Assembly: GCA_009746045.1 (NCBI GenBank)
Contig: RPFO01000059.1
Span: forward strand, 620,501 to 684,500
Direction: 5' to 3'
Length of the DNA stretch: 64,000 nt
DNA from: Mesostigma viride
Lineage: Eukaryota > Streptophyta > Mesostigmatophyceae > Mesostigmatales > Mesostigmataceae
How positions within the stretch are numbered: position 1 is the first letter of the stretch; each line of letters opens with the position of its first letter. This document shows positions 36,682-48,156 of the stretch, one piece after another. The notes under the pieces are model-generated. The model did no database searches. It saw only the letters and a program-made list of their open reading frames with translations, and was not told the DNA's origin. The translations under genes were made by a program, and so were the position numbers.

Positions 36682-39600
36682 ATGACTCGAGGCGACCTTG
36701 ACGAACGGGAAATCCACTTTGTACCGGGGCTGTCAAATGCAAGCGGAAAGTTTTGCTGGTTGAACTCCGCTCTTCAAGTAAGATTGCTGTTCAATGCCGT
36801 TATGCCCAGGAAGACTTACTTCAGGCCTGGATTTGCAGCATGCTTTTTATGCTGTTGTAGTCCTAGCGCGTATGCTGCTCCAAACAGCCGCATGTATGGT
36901 CTGACACGCTTTTTGAATTGGACTTGGTTGTTGCAGGCCCTTGCCAGCGCGGAGACGATTACCAGCTACCTGTCCGCTGTGATCGCTTTAAATGACGAAG
37001 CCGACCCAGCTGGCCACCCGCGGGGCCTTACCGCAACCCCCGGCAACGGCATCCCTCGATCGGAGATACTGCGCAGCTTGCAGTCTCTGCTTCGCGGTAT
37101 GTCCGTCGGAAACTATCCGTTTGCTCTCCGCCACAGTAGTCAATCGCAACCACTTGTTCCTTGCAGGCGCGAAATGTTATCAGATAAATATCCACCCCTT
37201 CGATCAGGCACCATACTAAGCCACAGCATCAGCACCTCCTGCGGTGCAGCACCCAGCCCAGGCGGGCAGGAAGTAGCAAGAAGATAGATTCAGCCTCCAC
37301 AAGGGAAGCGGTTATCCGAGAGCGCATGGCAGCATGCGTGGCCATAGGTAACTTGGTTAGATTCTGGGGCTACCAGTTTTGCTTGTTTGTACGAGTGCTC
37401 CAACCTTCACGTGATTTCTGATGCATCCACTCTCCCCCATAGCTAAGGGGAGAGTGACTTTATTTATCAGTTCAGTTTGCTTGTTGTTTGCTGCCTGGCT
37501 GTGAGTCACTTCCCACACGCCTCATGGCACCCTCTTGACCTCCGGTCATCCTCATTACCTGTCTTCCGTTAATGCACCGCTTCTTTTGGTGCAGTAGCTT
37601 CCCACCAGGCAGAACCCCCCCGTCACCCTCTCCCCTTCTACTTCTCCTCCTGTCGCCGTTATTCCCTTCATGCCCCCTTACATTACTTACCATATTCTAG
37701 ACGCTCTTCCTTGCCCGGTGCACGCAAGTGCAACAATCCTCGCCTCCCCATCCCGGAGGTATGAGTCATCATCCTCAAGGTTTGTCGTGCGTCTACCAAC
37801 TGCACGTCTCTAATGATAAACAACTTCCCTTTCACCGGCCTTAACGAGCACCTACACATGCCCTCTGCGATCTCTTCCATCCATGCCACCCCCAGACCTG
37901 GCCACCCCCAGCCGTGAACCGCGCGTGCTGAGCGCCCACCCCGTGGCGTATGCGCTTCAGTCCGCACTGGCCCAGACGTCGCCCTCTCGCCGCGCTGTTT
38001 TCGACCTGTACGCGGAACAGGACGCGTCGGAGGCGCTGACCCACCTGCTGGCGCATGCAGAGGACGAGGTCCTGACGATACGCGACAGGTGGCACGCGGC
38101 GCACCACCTCTCGCTGCGTTCGCTGCTGGCCGAGGGAGGGGAAGATCCCAGGGACGTCCAGGGAAGGAGTTGCTGCTGCCATACGCGGCCGGAGGCGAGC
38201 CTGGTACGCAGAGGAGACGTCAGAGAGCAAGGCCCGCCCAAAGGATGGGATGCCACTTCGAGACGGGAGGGTGAGGCAAGAGGTCAGGGCGAGGGGGATC
38301 ATGCCGACAATGAGGGGGGGCGTGACACTTGTGGACGGTCAGGGGTCCCCTCCCTCCGCTTGCACGGGGATGCAACGGCGCAAGCCTATGCATTTCCTGC
38401 GGCAGCGGCAGGTCACCTCCACGGAGCGGCCGCTGCTGGGCAGGAAAGCACCGCCTCGGATGGGCGCACGTCCACTGCCCAGTCACCCCCGTTGTCGTCG
38501 CCATCGTCCGCACGGGATTCCCCCTCTCCGCAACAAAGTGACGTGGGCCAAGGATGGGAGGCAGGGTGGCAGAAGACGGGGGCGTCCGCGGATGCGGCGT
38601 GTCGCGCGCCCAGGGTGCCACATGGCGACGCGGCAGGCGGCCCAGGGGTCGTCGACCCTCTCCCCTGGCTGGGGTACTCGGTGTCCCTGCTGATATGCAT
38701 GAGCTGCGGCCACAAGGTGAGGGTGGGCAGCACAAAACGTGCAACCAGTCGATAGCTTGTTACTAGTAGCTTGTAATTACATCTGTGTATAGTTACAGCT
38801 GCTCTGTAGTAGGGGTTGCCCTGGGAAGTGGTACAAGGATGAGGAATGCAAGTATAACTAAGAATATAGGCAAGGGCGAGAAAAGCAAGGTTGAGCAAAG
38901 GATCTGTGTGCTCTTGACCCCACCGGTCATGTCTCACGGTTGCGCCTGCTCCTGTGACCTTGGTGCGCCTTCACATCAATGACCTTGGTGCGCCTTCACA
39001 TCAATGACCTTGATGCCTTCACATCAATGACCTTGGTGCCTTCACATCAATGACCTTGGTGCCTTCACATCAATGACCTTGGTGCGCCGGCATGCATGGC
39101 ACCGGCATGTGCGCGCCCGTGGCATGCCCACACGTCTGCATCCCGCCCCGCTTTTAGCGTACAGGGAGATGGATGGCCAGGGTCCCAATCGGCCAGGGTT
39201 TTAATGGGGCAGGGGCTGCCAGCTTCATCCGTCCGTGCAAGTAGTTTCTCCGCCCCCGCTTCCCAATCAGTTTCCTTTCTCCCTCGCACTGGACTCCGCT
39301 GTCCCCATTCCCTGTACTTTGGCTTCTTGGCGACGACCGCCTGTTTTTCTGTGCCAACTTGCGTTCTTGCTCTCCTTCTGTTTTGGTCGTGCACGTCGCA
39401 TCCCTTGCATCCCCAGTTCACGCTGCAGCTGTCGCCATTCTGCCAGCTGTCCCTGTCACCGCCCGAATCCGTCACGCAGGTAGGGCGCGGGCAGGAACGA
39501 CGAGGCAGTGCTTCAGAAAGCAGCTGGGGGCTGCTCGGCAGTGTTTTAGAACGCAGATTAGGGAGCAGCAGCATCTCACACAGAGGGCATGTGTTTATGG

Positions 39601-42600
39601 GGGGGGGGATGTGTGCTGTCTGGTAAGTGACGTGCAGGGGTAGTAACCTGATGTCACGAGCCAGCAAGCGGTGCCGCGATTTGGTGGAGGGCAGGCTGTG
39701 TGAGGTAGGGGGATATAAATCTTCATGCCTGTTTCCATGTTTGGCAATCGATGCTTGGAAGGGGTCAGCTCCAGCTGATATGTGTTCCCCTCCTGGATTC
39801 CCTGTCCTCGGTTCTGTACTGGTGTACCGTACCAAACCAGTATGGCTCAATTTCATGACGTAAACATTTTAATGGTAGTGTTCTTCAGGTTTCGCGCTCA
39901 TTGCGATCCAGATCTTCGTATTTCACACCAACAGTGGCTGCTTTGGCGTTAATGCCACTTTTCTGCAGCAGAAGGGTGGCACACAGTCACATACATGCAC
40001 ATGTGTTTGTGCAGCCAACGACCAGTAAGCGGCATCGCATGCTACGTATGCTGGCCATTGATAGGAGGGCCTGGGAGTGGGAGATCCACAGCCTCCCCGT
40101 CTCCGGTGGTGTGTCGCCATGGGGGTGTGTGGCCATGGGGATGTGTTTCAAAAGCATCCCATGAGCTCCTGCGCACGTGTCTGCACATGGATCTGAACTC
40201 CCTGCATCTTCCAAGAAAAAAAAACATGGCGTGTACGTAGGGCATCCTGTTGAGGAAGGCTGATGCACGTTAACCCATAGTCCGCTGACCCATTTTTGGC
40301 ACTTTTATACCCCTGAAAATGAAAAAAATCATAACTTACAGGCCACAACTCCAAATACCCCCAACCAAGATGCTAGGAGTATCTACACTTCAAGGGCTTT
40401 CAGAATATGCAATAATACCTTGGCTTTATCAAAGCATTTGGATGATAGCTCCAGTCAAAGCTGGCCAAAAGACGATCTTTTTTCCCCAAGGAAAAGTCTA
40501 CCCCCCCCTAACTTCCCAGGGAGGGCAGGGAATCTCAATACCAACATTGGACAACTTAGTTGGATAGTCCAATGGGGGTTTCCTTGGGTCAGACCACCCG
40601 GATAACCCATTCCCCCTAAATAACGTGCTCATACATGTGTGTGGGTTACGCGCGTGAAAACAGCTATCTATGACATGCAGCACAATAATGCATTATAACA
40701 AGCTATCAAAGGCTGCCAAAAGTGCTGGAATACAAACACGTTGCCTACCTGCACTGACGGAGTGGTATACTCCAAAGAAATGCCCAAAACTGGGCACTTT
40801 CAGGGCTAATACCACTCTTTACAACAGGCATGGAACTTGCTGAAATATGCATGGATGAAATCGTCATTCATAATGCATGGGATACGTATTCCGCTGCAAA
40901 CAACACGCAAATACGTTGTCGTACCTGGCTCGTTCATGCCCTACCCGGATTCCGCTGGCCGGGACCCTCATATCTCACACATACTGATGCTCTACAGGCA
41001 AAGGTCGCCATAGCCGCATACTTCATGATCCGCCATGGCTACCAGGTCGATGTTCCGTGCAAAGATGGCCACTAAACTAGTCCGCATTCTCAGCAAACGC
41101 TGCAGCTGACGTCCCTTACCCAAACTGGATGCCCGGGCTGGCGCAGATTGCCCGGCCATAGGGAGAAAATCGACCTATGACAAGCTATGACTCATCTGGA
41201 ACTGACGACCAGGAAAGTCATATTTTCCTACCTGTATTTTCCTAACCCTATAAACCTGGCGGAGCCTGACCTACGAAAATCATGCATCGTCATTCTGAGC
41301 AACATTCTGAACCGTTTCAAGCCGTGAGACGCAAAAATTTCGTGACAGCGGCATGTTGTCAGCCATATCTCATTACGCGCGCGCGCGAGCGAAATTTTCC
41401 CGCCAAAGTCACGTGATACATTCTCAATGCACGTTGTAATTACCAGGCTATGGCGAATATTACCCCCAAACCTATGCGTCACCTTCGTCCCTAAGTGTTC
41501 CCGGACCCACCGGACCACTGACATCCGTCACAGGTGGCGCGGCGCTCACGGCGCGGCGCGAAATTCGACCGTTAGTCAAACTACCCGACAGGTCGGGTAG
41601 TTTACGGACTATGGGTTAAACTGTCTTAGTGGCTACGTGTGGTGGCATCGCGTACCTTGTTCACGAAGCGGAACTGTATCCATGGGCCAGGCGCCAGGTA
41701 CCCCTCCTCGCCATCACTGAATTGTTGTTTCCCAGTGTGTCTGGTCACCGTCACGGAACTGTTGTTTCCCAGTGTGCCTGGTCGCCGTCACGGAACTGTT
41801 GTTTCCCAGTGTGCCCGGTCACCGTCACGGAACTGTTGTTTCCCGGTTTGCCTGGTCACCGTCACGGAACTGTTGTTTCCCGGTGTGCCTGGTCGCCGTC
41901 ACGGAACTGTTGTTTCCCGGTGTGCCCGGTCACCGTCACGGAACTGTTGTTTCCCGGTGTGCCTGGTCGCCGTCACGGAACTGTTGTTTCCCGGTGTGCC
42001 TGGTCGCCGTCACGGAACTGTTGTTTCCCGGTGTGTCTTGTCGCCGTCACGGAACTGTTGTTTCCCGGTGTGCCTGGTCACCATGCTTTTGGCACCTATC
42101 CCCTGGTGCCGTGCAGAGGCGGCCATATGGCAGGCCCTCCCAGCTGCATGACTGGCTGGAGCACTCCACCGCATGGGAGGTGGTGGATGGCGTGCGCTGT
42201 GCCAAGTGCAGCCACCGGGACACAGCGGACGCGCTTGCTCATGCTGCTACTGCTGCCCGTGCTGCGCATGGGACGGTGCTGCTTGGAGGCAGCACGGTGC
42301 CCGGCACGCCGGAGCCTGAGGTAAGCCGGAGCCAGAGGTAGGCACGACTGGGCACAGCGCCAAGTTCACACAGACCCTGTGTGGGGCTGTGCCTGCGTGT
42401 GGGCGCGCTGGTCCTGTTGGGAAGGTTGCCCGCACGTATGGCAGCAGAAGGGAGGCGTGGTTTTCCGTGGTTGCCAGGCACGCGTGCGCGGGGGAAGATA
42501 CCTGGCCCTGTGCCTGCACATGCTCATGCGTGCTGCCAGTAAAGAAATGGTTGACGCCGCTACTCCTCTCCACGTTGTACAGGGTGCATTCTAGTGCTCA

Positions 42601-45600
42601 CTACGTCGCGCAGGAGGTGATGGGCTTCAAATATATCGATGAAAGTCCGCCGCTTTCAGAGTCCTGTGCGCCCCCTTGTCGTACTAGAGAGGAGAAGTCA
42701 GACACGTCACAACTCACAAGGGAGCGGAGGTCAGACACATTGCCAGGCCCAAGGGAGCGGGCTGGAATACTCACTGCCACCTTTTCACTTGTGCATCCAA
42801 TTCGCAAGCAGAGGGCATAGGGTTCTTCCTCTGCTCCTGGGTCGCTGCCTGCTTTCTTTGTTTTGTTTGTCCCGGGCCTCCAGATGGTCCTGACACCTGG
42901 CCCTTCTCTCTCTGGTTCTCACAGCGTTTCCACGACAGTGTGTGCTGCCCATCTTATACATCCCCGCACTGAACTGAGCAGTGATCCATTGCAGCTGAAG
43001 CCATGAAACGAGTCCGTCATGCCGCTGTGCTGCCCCTGTGCCTTGCCTGCTGCACCATGGGCCCCTGTGGTGTCCTCTGCCCCCACAGGCCACAGCCGAG
43101 ACGTGGGTGCATCTGCGGCGAAGGGTGCGTGACTGCCCCATACCAGACTCTTGCCGCTGCAAGCAAGCAGTGCAGTCGGCTGGCGCCACTTGGCACCCCT
43201 GCCTTCGGCGTGCGCAGAAACGCCTGTTAATCGCAAAGGCGCCTGAGGTGGGCAATGGCGCATGGCCCAGCATAGGTAGCAAGCTATAGTGGGACCAAAT
43301 GCTAGCCAACTGCCATGGGGTCTCAAACCCACCTACCAGCTTGTGGCATTTTATTATGCATCTAGTGCCAGAAAAATCGGTTTTCCGACCCCTTGGAGGG
43401 GTCCGTCTTGTGGCTCGTTGCCGCATCATCCTAGTGATTGGTTTACTTGTCACTTTAAGCTTTGCAAGTGGTCAGAGGTGCCGACGTGGGTCTGTTGTCC
43501 ACGTGCTGGTTGCTTGCTGTTGCACTCTGTCCTCATGGCAGTATTGTCCGTGCATGCATCGGCCTGCGTGCAGGTCCTGTGCCTATCGCTGAACCGTGCG
43601 GTTGCTACATACAGCGGCATTCGGAAGATTGAGGTGAGATCCAGCTGCTTGTGGGTATAACATGTGCCCATTCGTCCAGGGTATAGTGAACCATGGAAGT
43701 GGGTTTCTTGTCGGTATCACGTGTGCCCATTCGTCCAGGCTAAAGTGACCCATGGAAGTGCGACTCCTATCCACGGGAAGTTGGTGTGGGACACACTGCA
43801 CCCTCCTCGTTTCTGCGCCCGGAGTGTTCTTGCGCATAGCATGGCATGTGCTGGCAGGACAGAAAGGTGGTATCACGCATGACGTGACTGCAGCTACATC
43901 GTGCAATGAGAGGCTTAAATGGACGCTATATTGCGCACTTCGCCTGCATTTGATGACTGGCAGAAGTGTGGGTATATGCAACGTGCCTTTCTATCATAGA
44001 ACATTTTGCTTCAAAGGTGTTCTCCACTCTTCTCTATTGGTTGTATTGGTCATTCAGAATTTTCTATATTCTCTACTGGTTCTTCTCTCTTCTCAATTGG
44101 TGCCTCGGCCCAGTGGCTGGGTTGCTACTATCACCCAATGCTATCATTCTCGTTGCTGTCCCCACCCAACAGCGCCTATGCCAGGCGCATTGTGCGCACA
44201 TGGCCATGCCCTGCCTGGCAACTTGCCTTGTTGGACCGCACGCTTTATAGCACATTTATCAACGGCTCGAAACCTGCGACAAGATCTTACAGTATTTACA
44301 CCCCTTGAGCACTCGTGTGCCTACATGCTGTAAAGACGCATGACAAGACGCACTGTGACACTCTCTTGTGGGCACTTCAACGTGGGCACTCCGATGTTTC
44401 CCTCTCTGCTGCGCACACAGGACCACGTGGCGTTCCCCCAACGACTGAGCGTGGCAGAGTTCACACTCGGATCGGCACTCAAGCTGCACAGGAGGGAGGG
44501 AGCCACCCTGGTGGACCCTGGCGGTGCTGCCAGGGAGGATGGCGTCCGCGGCGGCGTGTGTTCTGCCAGTACCGAATGTTACCGTGATCGACCGCGCGCA
44601 CATGCTGCCGGCGAGAATGCGACACTGGGGGACGAGGCATCCCATGGGGACCACCCCGTAGCAGGCGGCAGTAACAACCCCGTAGCAGGCGGTGGGGATC
44701 AGCTGCATGCGGAGGCGGGCACATGTGCGGACAGGTCACGCCCACCCGATGGTTTTGCACGACAGACGCCCCTTTGCGCCGCTGTCCACCCCCAGCCTGC
44801 GATTGGCTGTGAACGCCAAATGGGAGCTGGCAGTGACATCCGACAGGGCTCCGGACCCGCACGAGTGGGTCATCAGCCATCACAGCCCAGTTCTCCAAGT
44901 CTGCCTGTCACCGAGGAGAGCAAGTGCGGTCCTCATGAGTATCAGCTGGCCGCCGTCATCGTCCACTTGGGGGCGATCGGGGGGGCAGGGGGTCACTGGA
45001 TTGCCTATCGCCGCAGCAACGCTACAGTGACCCCATCCAATGGCTCCCTCGACCGGGTGGCCGAGTGGGCGGTGCAAGCAGCATCGTGGCAGCCGCGAGG
45101 CAAGGCATCCTTGTTAGAGGACGACGCAGCGTCGGCCGACACAGCAAGCTCTGGTGTGGGTGTCATGGATGCTGAATGTGCCCATGGCCCCCTGGACAAC
45201 GGGCAGGGTGAGCAGATAGAATTGGGTCATGGGATTGGCATGCATTCCCAACAAGAGCCAGGTCATTTGACCAAGACACGACAGAATTGTACAGAGAAAT
45301 CGCCGTCGACCTGTGAAGATGCAAGCTGTAAGAAATGCCGGGGCGCAGATAATCCCAAGGTCATGCGTCAGCCAGCTGGAGCGTGCGTGCCGGCTGGGGG
45401 GCTTGGGGTGCGTGCGGCCCAGGAATCGGGTGTGCCTTTCTTTCCTGCGTCATCAGGTGCCACAATAATGCCAACGATTGCATGCCATGTGTCCTCAGGA
45501 CGAGGCCTCCAGCAGCTACTTCATCCTGAACCCATTGGCACCCCGGGTTGTGCTTTCAGCAGTTGGACCAAGGCTGGCAGTGGGGCATCTGGTCATCGGC

Positions 45601-45713
45601 CAGCTTCCGCCCGGGAGGCCGTCTGGTTTATGGTGTCAGACAAGTATGTGCAGGTTGTCACATGGGAGCAAGTTGCCGCCGTGCAAGCAAGCTTGTTGCT
45701 ATACTCAAGGTAG
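36682..45713 (+). CDS. ubiquitin-specific protease (C19), USP30/UBP27-like
   Basis: Cysteine protease removing ubiquitin from proteins. Exons: 36682-36777, 36937-37096, 37896-38716, 39417-39479, 42117-42320, 43089-43247, 43574-43633, 44421-45713; all phases agree, about 951 residues. Start ATG at 36682. Cys box SGKFCWLNSALQ with nucleophile Cys25 (usual box GNTCFLNS), QDASEALTHLL in exon 3, LICMSCGHK, then LHDWLEHSTAWEVVDGV with zinc-type Cys pairs (RCAKC), LCLSLNR, and HVAFPQRL. His box GGHWIAYRR with His about 713, and a final WFMVSDKYVQVVTWEQV supplying the third catalytic Asp. Block order and the long Cys-poor spacer resemble USP30/UBP27, which act at mitochondria; no N-terminal membrane segment is visible here, so location is open. 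Large disordered insertions lie in exon 3 and between the LCLSLNR and His boxes. Intron 4 (39480-42116) contains a transposon and a minisatellite. Confidence 0.88.
38955..39085. repeat. 21-25-bp tandem repeat in USP intron 3
   Basis: Six copies of GACCTTGGTGCGCCTTCACATCAAT and a shorter form lacking GCGC. Units are nearly identical. Confidence 0.9.
40270..41619. mobile_element. 1.34-kb TTAA-flanked transposon, TIR CCCATAGTCCG
   Basis: TTAA (40270-40273) then CCCATAGTCCG (40274-40284); the exact inverse ends at 41615, followed by TTAA (41616-41619). The CCC start and TTAA duplication fit piggyBac-type elements. A subterminal palindrome AAACTACCCGAC / GTCGGGTAGTTT lies near 41577-41602. The longest open frame (40830-41075, 81 codons) resembles nothing known, so it is probably a non-autonomous element. 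It lies in USP intron 4. Confidence 0.8.
41720..42080. repeat. 37-bp minisatellite in USP intron 4
   Basis: About 9.7 copies of a unit with TCACGGAACTGTTGTTTCCC and GGTGTGCCTGGTCGCC. Two interspersed variants alternate (CCCAG/CCCGG, GTCGCC/GTCACC), suggesting unequal exchange. It ends 37 bp before the acceptor of exon 5. Confidence 0.93.
43664..43750. repeat. 59-bp duplication in USP intron 7
   Basis: GTGCCCATTCGTCCAGG recurs at 43664 and 43723, with matching downstream sequence (CCATGGAAGTG). Confidence 0.75.
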
Positions 45714-46249
45714 TACTCTGAGCTTCGACTAACAAAGTCGGCAAATCAGGCCCTAATCATATATAGTATACAGTCCCTAGTCATCTACTCTGCTACCCTG
45801 GCAGAATGCATGTTGACGGAACTCTGCGTTGATTTCGCTCAACGGCCTTCTGCAAACCATTGGGCAGCCTTACGCACACCCATCCTCTCCCAATACCACG
45901 TACTGGCTAACTTCAGCAAAGTGACTGTGTCACGTAGGTAGAAATGAAGGAACCTGGAAACCATTATACACAACAAGGTATGAGGCCGCCCTAGCTAGCT
46001 TCTCTGACTGCTTCAAGTGGGCACGCCACAGCGGTACTCCCTGAGGCCACCTTGGGTATGCCCCTAAAAACCCTCAGGCTCCGGGAGAAGCCTTTATATA
46101 TTCCTGGGCTACCGGGGGTTAGCATGCAACCCACCCACACACCCGCCATCATGGCCGAGCGTACAGTCTTGGATAGTCCGGATGACGCGGAGTTGCTATG
46201 TGCAACTTCAGGCATGTGTAAGTGAGTCGCGCCACCCTAAACCCTAAAC
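45714..46249. other. region 3' of USP, holding one copy of a dispersed repeat
   Basis: Contains the USP 3' UTR. At 45927-45977 is a ~50-bp sequence (CACGTAGGTA, then AAGGAACCT, then TATACAC) that matches 29464-29513 in a VPS10 intron, same orientation. No gene is seen. Confidence 0.5.
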
Positions 46250-46483
46250 CCATCCATCCATCCATCCATCCATCCATCCATCCATCCATCCATCCATCCA
46301 TCCATCCATCCATCCATCCATCCATCCATCCATCCATCCATCCATCCATCCATCCATCCATCCATCCATCCATCCATCCATCCATCCATCCATCCATCCA
46401 TCCATCCATCCATCCATCCATCCATCCATCCATCCATCCATCCATCCATCCATCCATCCATCCATCCATCCATCCATCCATCG
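46250..46483. repeat. (CCAT)n microsatellite, ~58 copies
   Basis: A perfect tetranucleotide array, immediately followed by CGGGGTTAATACTCCGTG. The same junction, with only about four CCAT units, occurs inverted at 58428-58465, so this array is an expansion inside a retrotransposon 3' region. Confidence 0.97.
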
Positions 46484-46484
46484 G

Positions 46485-46527
46485 GGTTAATACTCCGTGA
46501 CTCCCCAACAGGAGCATGAGTTTAATT
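46485..46527 (+). mobile_element. LINE 3' terminus (hairpin plus AT tail)
   Basis: Same layout as 7398-7442: TACTCCGTGACTCC, loop CAAC, AGGAGCATGAG and a TTTAATT tail. The body 5' of the CCAT array is not recognisable. Confidence 0.55.
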
Positions 46528-46887
46528 CACCCGTGTAGGGTTAGAACGCGATGTGTCGCGTTGTAATCTGACACGTGGCAGACATAGTAGATACGAGATT
46601 TTCGGTCTGAAACTCGGTGGACGGACTCCTTACATCCCGTAGAACTCAAGAACAAATCCTGGTAGTTTTTCAATTTTTTTTTGTGACAGCTGCAAACAAA
46701 ATTATATACCACTGAAATCAGGCATTTTCGCGGGACGACTTCAGGTGAAGACGACGGCGATGGGGGTGCCCAGGTAGATCTTGCCAGTTTTCCCGCGAGT
46801 TTCAGTGGCTGTACTGGGTGGCACGACCATGACATGGATGATCGATGCATTCATATGTTCATAAAGTAGGTTAATTTCTACGAGCTA

Positions 46888-47457
46888 GTATATATATATT
46901 AAAAATATAATTACTTACAGCAGAGTGAAATCACTCAAACCAAAGCAAACGCCCAGCTATAAACCTATATACAGAGCCATGTCAAAGCGCTATACTACGA
47001 TAAGACCAATGGAAACGCCTAACGGGAGGAACCTAATAGCCCTGCTGCACCGCAAAATCAGCCCGCGTACGGCGGAGCATGATGTCAGCCATGGCCCGAG
47101 TCAGCGCCACCGACAAGCGCTGACGCCAATATGACGCCCAGGTCCGCGCCGACCATGGGGCCCGCTGGCCCTCCAGGTCCAGCCGGTCCTCCCGGAGCCG
47201 GCAACACTCCTTGAAGAAGGCGGAGGTCAGGGGCCCCATGGCCCCAAACTCCTCCAGGACAAAGGGCACCACACGATGGTGCCCGACGTCGCTGTAGGCC
47301 AGGAGCTTGGCCCGCTCCGCCCGGTCCGCCGTGTAACCTGCCGTGAGGGAGGCCCCAGCCACGTGGCTAAGAGCCAAGGGCCGCGCCACCGAAACGTCAA
47401 TAAGCAGATGCCGGCCACCCCCCTCAAAGTCCAGCACCACGATGTCAGGCCGGTGGC
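46888..47457 (-). mobile_element. 5'-truncated copy of the endonuclease-bearing retrotransposon
   Basis: Carries the last ~135 codons of the RT/endonuclease ORF (stop at 47033) and the 3' UTR, ending in an AT-rich (TA)n tail. It differs from the copy at 52935-53508 at only a handful of positions. Truncation is at 47457 within the RPDIVVLDF codons, right at the endonuclease active site. Confidence 0.88.
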
Positions 47458-48156
47458 TAGTATATATATGTCGAGGTACTGGGGCATGCGCAAGGGAGAT
47501 GTACTATGTTTCCAGTTACTCACCGGCCCAACTTTTCTGCGGAAACCCTGGAAACCGGCATACACATATTACGGCAAGACTCGGGTCTGCTGCGGCACCA
47601 TGCTTGCATGGTATTTCCATTGTGTGTCGACTTTGACGTAACACATGTTTATATTCATTCCGAACGCCGGCCCGGACTCTCGGCTATACGGAGATTTGTG
47701 CAGACTTTTAATTACTGGGTAGCTCCGGGCACGATGGTGCCTGCAAATAGCGTAAGGCGTGACGCCGTGACCGTGGCTATCATTGCTACGTTATTAAATT
47801 AGATTAAATAAAATTATAACATGACTCCGTTGGGAGATCATGTAGCACATATTCCCTTGCTGCATGGATGGATGGAAGTGGGCGAAGCCGCGAAACCGAA
47901 CTAAGCTAACTCTACAATCTAATCTAATCTAATCTAGAAACCCCTAACTGATCTACTCAGCAAAGCGCCCCTTCCTCTTGGGGGGAGGGGGCAATTGCCC
48001 GCAGGGGCTGGCGTGTGCATGCGTGGTCGAGCCTGGACAACCGTCTTCCATGCACCTCTTCTTGTTCTGCATAGCAGTCCAAGCAAGAGAGAGGGATCGA
48101 GTGAATGTGGTGTTCAAACGGAGCTGGGACCACGAGGTCGGGCAGCAACTGCTGTG
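47458..48156. other. region with an inverted LINE 3' terminus, no gene recognised
   Basis: 47791-47855 on the minus strand carries the shared 3' hairpin (CTCCCAACGGAG) with a TTTAATCTAATT tail. A second short (TCTAA)n run lies at about 47915-47938. A 98-codon plus-strand frame at 47506-47802 has no recognisable similarity. Confidence 0.5.

Noticed and set aside
40830-41075. 81-codon frame as a transposase fragment in the TTAA element
   Set aside because: No acidic catalytic motif or other similarity to piggyBac transposases could be read.
41720-42080. CRISPR-like array of 37-bp repeats
   Set aside because: Repeats are directly adjacent with no unique spacers, in an intron of a eukaryotic gene.
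46222-46517. Frames encoding Ile-His-Pro-Ser or Met-Asp-Gly-Trp repeats
   Set aside because: Translation of the (CCAT)n microsatellite on either strand.
47506-47802. 98-codon plus-strand frame between retrotransposon pieces
   Set aside because: No recognisable motif, and it is flanked by transposon ends on both sides; not enough to call a gene.
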